Below, piece by piece: positions 59,001-64,000 of a stretch of DNA of 64,000 nucleotides. The stretch comes from Dugong dugon (taxonomy: Eukaryota; Chordata; Mammalia; Sirenia; Dugongidae): contig CM057460.1 in assembly GCA_030035585.1 (NCBI GenBank), positions 130,680,714-130,744,713 on the forward strand, given 5' to 3'. A model generated the notes under the pieces. It saw only the letters and a program-made list of their open reading frames with translations. It ran no database searches and was not told the DNA's origin. Every line of letters starts with the position of its first letter. The stretch's first letter is position 1. Made by a program: the position numbers and the translations under genes.

Positions 59001-59190
59001 GTGGTCCTCAAAGTGTGGTCCTCAGAGCAGTAGTATAACCATGGTCTGGGAACTTGTTAGAAAGGCTACGTCTGGAGTCCCACCCCTGAACTACTGAATC
59101 AGAAACTGTGTGGGTGGGCCCAGCAATCTGTGTTTTAACAAGCTCTCCAGGGAATTCTTGGAGGGCCCATTAATGTTTGAGAGCCCTGTC
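59001..59190 (+). mobile_element. MER5A (hAT-Charlie) element
   Basis: GTGGTCCTCAAAGTGTGGTC, GGGAACTTGTTAGAAAGGC, ACTGAATCAGAAACTGTGTG and AATCTGTGTTTTAACAAGC match the MER5A consensus as I remember it. Near full length; the AfroSINE sits at its left edge. Confidence 0.9.
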
Positions 59191-59334
59191 TTAGACTGCC
59201 CTCTGTGAAGCAGGTGAGGTCACTTCACCTCCTCTCCATCCTAGTTCTAGACAGGGGTTTCTGCCTAGTGTCAGCGTTCACTCCATCTCTATGAACTCTT
59301 CTCCTCCCGTTGCTAAAATCCATCACAGAGATGA

Positions 59335-59530
59335 CCACTGTAGGGGAGGGGGAAGTGGGAGTTATTGCTTAAGTTGTACTGAGTTTTTGTTTGAGGTGAT
59401 GAAAAACTTTTGGAGGTAGATAGTGGTGATGGTAAATGTAATTAATGTAATCAACATCACTGAATTGTACACTTGAAGTGGCAAACTTTTGGTTTTATAT
59501 ATTTTACCACAATTAAAAAATAAAAAAAGA
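59335..59530 (+). mobile_element. Old L1 3' UTR end
   Basis: ATCAACATCACTGAATTGTAC, ACTTGAAGTGGCAAAC and TTTTACCACAATTAAAAAAT are typical of L1M 3' ends. Confidence 0.75.
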
Positions 59531-59564
59531 CTGCCATTGTTTCTACATATAAATAGTCTAGCTT

Positions 59565-59740
59565 AAGGAACCCTGGTGGCACGATGGTTAAGAGCTATGG
59601 CTGCTCACCAAAAGGTCAGCAGTTCAAATCCACCAGCTGCTCCTTGGAAACCTTGTGGGGCAGTTCTACTCTGCTCTGTAGGGTTGCTATGAGTCAGAAT
59701 CTACTTGACAGCACACAGCAACAAAACGACAACAAGAAGA
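59565..59740 (+). mobile_element. AfroSINE (sense)
   Basis: GGAACCCTGGTGGCACGATGG, CACCAAAAGGTCAGCAGTTC, GTAGGGTTGCTATGAGTCAG and a CAACAAAACGACAACAAG tail. Confidence 0.9.
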
Positions 59741-60519
59741 ATATTACTATGGGAGAATGATTATCCCCATATTCTGGTGCTATGATTTACAGACTTCATC
59801 CTGATTTGCATTTACCAGGCACTCATGCTGCAGTGGCAAATAACATACCACTCTTTTATAAAGAAAAGAAATGCCAGTAGGGGCAGGGGTGGGCTGAAAG
59901 GATGGGAAGTCAGTCAGGACAATATGATATTTCACACTCAGGGTAACTTTCTTGTACTTTCATCTTTTCTCTTTTTTTTCCCTTCCAGTTCTGTTTTTCT
60001 TTCTTCCTAAAGGAATAGGTGAGTAGTGTGACAATGTTATTAGATAATGAAGAGAGCATTACCTTATTTAGAGACTTGGGCGTTAGTATCTAGAGGTTTA
60101 AATGTGAAAGCTAAGATGGGTTATCATGATTGTTACTTAATTCCCTCAGAAATAACTAAGTGGAAGCTACAATGTATCTTTGTTTAGCAGCTATGGTTTT
60201 CATTAAATGTAATTAAGTCTCCCAAAGCTTTAAATTTAGGACAACTTCAAAATCCAGGTGGCTTCTGTTAACTCTAATTACATTCCCTTTAAAGATGCCA
60301 TGGTTTGGGAAAGCTGGGCTGTCAGACTTCATATCTTTAACAAGCTCACCAGTGCTCTGGTTTCAGAGAGTCCTTTTCCAAGAACCTCCCTCCCTCCTTC
60401 TCTCCCTTCCTTCCTTCCATAGTAACTCAGTCAAATAACAGACTTCCTTCCTTTCCTTCCTCCTTCCGTCCTTCCTCCCTCCTCCCACTTGCAGAAGGCC
60501 AAGGCTAATGTGAACGTGG
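59741..60519. other. Intergenic, with a pyrimidine-rich microsatellite
   Basis: 60386-60486 is a (CCTT)n/(CCCT)n tract interrupted near 60421-60442 by non-repetitive sequence. Otherwise unassigned. Confidence 0.5.
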
Positions 60520-60860
60520 TCAGTGGTGGCTCGGTGGCAGAATTCTCGCCTTTATGCAAGAGATCTGGATTTGATTCCCAGCCTGTGCACCTCATGCGTA
60601 GCCACCATCTGTCAGTGGAGGCTTGCATGCTGCTATGATGTTGAACAGGTTTTAGCAGAGCTTTCAGACTAAGATAGACTAGGGAGGAAGGCCTGGAGAT
60701 CTACTTCAGAAAATCAGCCACTGAAAAGTCTATGAACCACAACTGTCAGCTCTGCAACCAATCATGGAGGTGGCACAGGACCAGGCAGCATTTTGTTCAA
60801 TTATATGTGGGGTCACCATGAGTCAGGACCAACTCAAAGGCAGCTAACAACAATAATATG
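60520..60860 (+). mobile_element. tRNA-Gly-headed SINE with RTE-type tail
   Basis: The head (TGGTGGCTCGGTGGCAGAAT, TCTCGCC, GATTTGATTCCCAGCCTGTGC) matches the A and B boxes of tRNA-Gly(GCC). A unique middle contains GCTTTCAGACTAAGATAGAC and GGAGGAAGGCCTGGAGATCT. The 3' end (CAGGACCAGGCAGCATTTTG; GGGGTCACCATGAGTCAGGA; GGCAGCTAACAACAATAA) equals the terminus of the local RTE elements. This suggests mobilisation by RTE. Not a functional tRNA, because the anticodon arm and 3' stem are lost. Confidence 0.85.
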
Positions 60861-62344
60861 AATTTAACAGTCTGCCTGGTTATGCTTACCACCGCACCAA
60901 TGAGTTGAGGTCAGTGTTTCAAACGTTAGTTTTCTCAGAGTGATTCTGAGTGGTCTGGCTGACCACTGGGGTAGGTTTATGAGGCAAGGCCTGGGGCTGC
61001 CTTAATGGCAAACACCTGACAGCCAGAGCAGACAGGGACTGATATGCATGGAGCTGCCTTTGCCTCCTGTTTATTGAACCAAGCACGTCCTTTCTGTTTC
61101 TAGATTTAGAAAGGAGTTTGTGCAAATTTGTTGTGAAGTTAGTACAATAACATTGTGAAAAGCCCCCTGATGTAACCATCAGTGTTTCTCAAATGACAAA
61201 CTGAGTCACAAAAAGTAATTTGCTCAAGGTCACATGGACTAGAGTTTGGGTTTTCTGAACCATCACCTACGTGCAGTTCTACAAACTGAGGTGGGCGCAG
61301 GGAGCAGGAGGAGGATGATGAAGAGGATGAAGTGTCTTAAGCAGCTACAGTGTGCAAAACTGGTACTGCAGGCTCTAACATTTTCATGTGAAAAGAGCCC
61401 CTTCTCAGAGATCCCAGAACAATTGCATTTTTCTCACCAAGCTAACAGTGTAATATATCACTGCAAAGGTAATGAGAGAAGGTTGTCTGGAGTTTGATGA
61501 AGTCTGAATTTTTTTTTGTACTCTTTATATCAACCACCTTTCCCTGGGACACAGATTATCTAGGTCAATTCAATTTCTTTGGAAGCAAACAATTTGCTTT
61601 CAAAGTTGCAAGCAGATTCCTGTATTTCTTGTGTACATTTTATTTGATTACAAATCTACTCTGATGCACGTTTAATGACATGCATAATTGTTACTGCAAT
61701 CTGTGGTCATTGGGGATAAATGGCAAGCTGTTGAATAAATTGTTTTAATCAGGGTTATTTTTACACAGCTGAACAAATCAAATGTTTCCAAGTTTTGTTT
61801 CTTTTTGATAGTTGTCCAGTATCTATAATCAGCATTACTATAATCAAATTTTCAATAATATCAATTTTCCTGATAGCCGTACAAAATAAAAACATCTCTT
61901 TCCAATTCAGGATTTTGAATATGGACTGAATGTTAGATGACATAAAGGGATTTTATTATGTGTAGTAATGGCATTCTGGTTATGTAAGAAAACATCCTTA
62001 TGTTAAAGAAATGCAGATTGAAGTATGTAGGGTTAAAATGATATGGTAGCTGATTATACTAGCCTTCCACTTTTGTGCATCTTTGAACATTTTTAAAATA
62101 AAAAGTTAACCCCCATATATATATCACGTTCTAATGCAAAGCTGCTAGAACCCATCCCCCTAAATACCAGGGCTCCAGACATGGCCCCTGTATTAAAGAT
62201 GACAGTCATTGCGGCTCACCCACTCTCTTTTCTTAGGAAACTTCTCTGTTCACAGCTCTTGATAATCCTTGATGGTTATATTCTCTTTTACAACACCCCA
62301 CCTCCTGGACACAGCAGATTGAGTTAAGAGGCCCTACTGTGTCC
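60861..62344. other. Intergenic, nothing recognised
   Basis: No gene or clear repeat boundaries. The longest frames (83-86 codons) lack family resemblance. Confidence 0.4.
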
Positions 62345-62546
62345 CAGAGTCCCTGGGTGGTGCAAATTGTTAACATTCAGATGCTAACCAAAAAGATGGC
62401 AGTTTGAGTCCACCCAGAGGCACTTGGGAAGGAAGGCCTGGTGATCTACTTCCAAAAAATCAACCATTGAAAATCCTATGGAGCAGTTGTATTCTGAAAC
62501 ACAGGGGGTCACCACATGGAGTCAACTTCACAGCAACTGGTTGGCT
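62345..62546 (+). mobile_element. AfroSINE, second type (sense)
   Basis: GAGTCCCTGGGTGGTGCAAAT, TGCTAACCAAAAAGATGGCA, GGAAGGCCTGGTGATCTACT and GGAGTCAACTTCACAGCAAC. Same type as 47269. Confidence 0.87.
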
Positions 62547-62929
62547 ACTGTTGCCTCAGACCTAAGCTGTGTTTTCCAACTCTCTTTACTAGAAGCCGTT
62601 TATTTAGGGAAATCACTGGGCATTTGCATGACCCAATGAAGACCACTGATAGAGTGACCTACCAGTACCACACTCCGCCTAGCTTGAAAAGATGAGCAAG
62701 GATGTCTGTTAAATGCCAGGACTACTCCCCAGTTCTTATGACAAGCATAACCGCCCCCCCCCCATGTACAAATGGGCACAGGACCTTGGCATCTGGGTAG
62801 TTGGGGATGGAGTAGTGGGCTGAGGGGTAGGGAAGGAGGCACTGTACTCTCTGTTCTCAGGCTGCGATGGCTAGAAGTTGGGCTACTTATGCTGGGGAAG
62901 GAAGGGCTGTAAGCCCCAAGGCTGCATTT

Positions 62930-63107
62930 GTTGTTGTTGTATGCTCTGTAGGGCAACGTAGAACTGCCCTCTAAGATTTCCTAGGCTATATTCTTTATGG
63001 GGATAGATTGCCAGGTCTTTTCTCCCTTGGAGAGACTGGTGGATTTGAACCACTGACCTTTCGGTTAGCAGCCTAGTACTTTAACCATTGAACCACCAGG
63101 ACTCCTT
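62930..63107 (-). mobile_element. AfroSINE, long variant (antisense)
   Basis: Tail reduced to (TTG)n at 62930-62940. TGTAGGGCAACGTAGAACTG, the long-type insert and GACCTTTCGGTTAGCAGCC follow. Target duplication AGGCTGCATTT (62919-62929) / AGGCTGTGTTT (63108-63118), 9 of 11. Confidence 0.9.
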
Positions 63108-63118
63108 AGGCTGTGTTT

Positions 63119-64000
63119 ATGGGCTGCCAATTCCTCCGGTTCCTGCATCTCACCTGCCTTCTCCTCTCCATTTTCAGAAAAAGGTTTGCAATTGCTTCCT
63201 ACAAATTTACCCTCCATCTATTTCCTCATGGCCAAGATGTCCTTAAGGGGAGAATATTTCAATCTATAATCAGTGATATGTATAAATGTATAAAAGTAAA
63301 CACCTGGTTGGGATAAAGTGTTGGAATTCATTTACCTTGAAGTGTAATCAGTCAATTAAGTATAAATGACAATATCAGAGATTTTCTAATTAAAGCAGAA
63401 GAAAGAGGTGAAGAGAGCGCTGGGAAAACAGAAGTGGCTGCTTCTGACTACTCCTGTGCGTGAGCTAAAGAAGGTCTTTCTCTCTCTGAGGCCACTCCTG
63501 CCTGAGGCAGCTGAGGCAGGAAAGGCTGAGGTGTGCTTCTGAAGCAAGGAGGCTCCCTTTAATATTTGGAAAATGAATTGTTTTTTGTTTGCTTTATACT
63601 AGAAGTTTTCCTTTTTCTGAATCTGACAGGGATGGAGCTTAAGACCTTCAGAGAAAGCAAGTGTAAATTAGGGATCCAGGAATCCCAGAATGGCATCTCC
63701 TCTGGCTATTGAATGCAAGCATGACTGACCCGTGTTTTCCCTGTACTTACTTGCTGGGACAGTCACACGATTTTGGACATTATAACAACGGAGTTTTTCT
63801 CTCTGTGTCACAGAATCTGGGGATGCACAAGTGAAACATGTGCACCCTAATTTAGGGAGTTTTTGCTCATGCTTTCAAATCTTTGTTCTTCTCCATAAAT
63901 TAATTGTAGTTGCTATTATGCTTCAAGATGGTTTTAAATAATTGTGTCAATTGTGAGAAGGTAATTCAGAAATATTTTTACTTTTTAATAAAGATTACCC
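63119..64000. other. Intergenic, nothing recognised
   Basis: Apparently low-copy DNA to the window end. Short frames only; no splice-supported exon. Confidence 0.4.

Noticed and set aside
60520-60592. Possible tRNA-Gly gene
   Set aside because: A- and B-box-like motifs are present but the arms do not pair as a full cloverleaf, and the sequence continues into a SINE body with an RTE tail.
1-64000. CRISPR arrays, bacterial operons or other prokaryote-type systems
   Set aside because: The window is clearly mammalian nuclear DNA. All repeated units found are dispersed transposons, LTR-internal repeats or microsatellites.

Overview
The window is vertebrate nuclear DNA from an afrotherian mammal. 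The main evidence is at least 16 copies of the tRNA-derived AfroSINE, recognisable by the ...CTGGTGGC-CAGTGGTTAAGAGC head, the AACCAAAAGGTC box-B region and the GGGTCGCTATGAGTC...GACTCGACGGCA tail. They occur with RTE LINEs that share that tail and with several families of long L1s. The copy pattern fits the elephant lineage best. Species cannot be read directly; manatee or hyrax are not excluded.

Only one host gene is visible, the 3' end of HSD17B4 (peroxisomal D-bifunctional protein) on the + strand. The penultimate exon is 3619-3746. The last exon starts at 20267, has its stop at 20354-20356, and has a short 3' UTR ending after the AATAAA at 20588-20593. The two exons encode the C-terminal half of the SCP2-like lipid-binding domain and the peroxisomal import signal -AKL. 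Positions 1-3618 are the preceding intron and 3747-20266 the last intron. From about 20610 to 64000 I find no further host exon; this looks like intergenic DNA.

Repeats fill most of the rest. 1-10500: intronic SINEs, a MIR, L2 pieces, and a long L2 carrying a hAT element that itself carries a TA-flanked MITE. 10558-18574: an 8-kb full-length but decayed L1 (L1-1) with a 16-bp target duplication. 20.6-28.4 kb: gene 3' flank, a 434-bp palindromic element and several old L1 and L2 fragments. 28.4-31 kb: an RTE copy with an inverted internal piece, then a 5'-truncated L1 (L1-2). 31-35.5 kb: a MaLR-like LTR in L2, a second MITE, a SINE in MIR. 35.5-44.8 kb: a full-length antisense L1 (L1-3) with a second L1 3' end (L1-4) embedded in its ORF2. 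46.3-48.2 kb: two antisense L1 tails (L1-7, L1-8). 48.7-56.5 kb: a deep nest in which one AfroSINE is split by an RTE, the RTE by L1-5 and an LTR, and L1-5 by a solo LTR. 58-64 kb: an L1 tail (L1-6), MER5A, AfroSINEs and a tRNA-Gly-headed SINE.

No intact mobile-element gene is visible. The most notable signals are the composite tandem L1 3' end shared by L1-1 and L1-7, the L1-in-L1 junction placed at homologous positions, and the telomere-like filler at the RTE 5' junction. Repeat family names come from remembered consensus sequences, not a database search.
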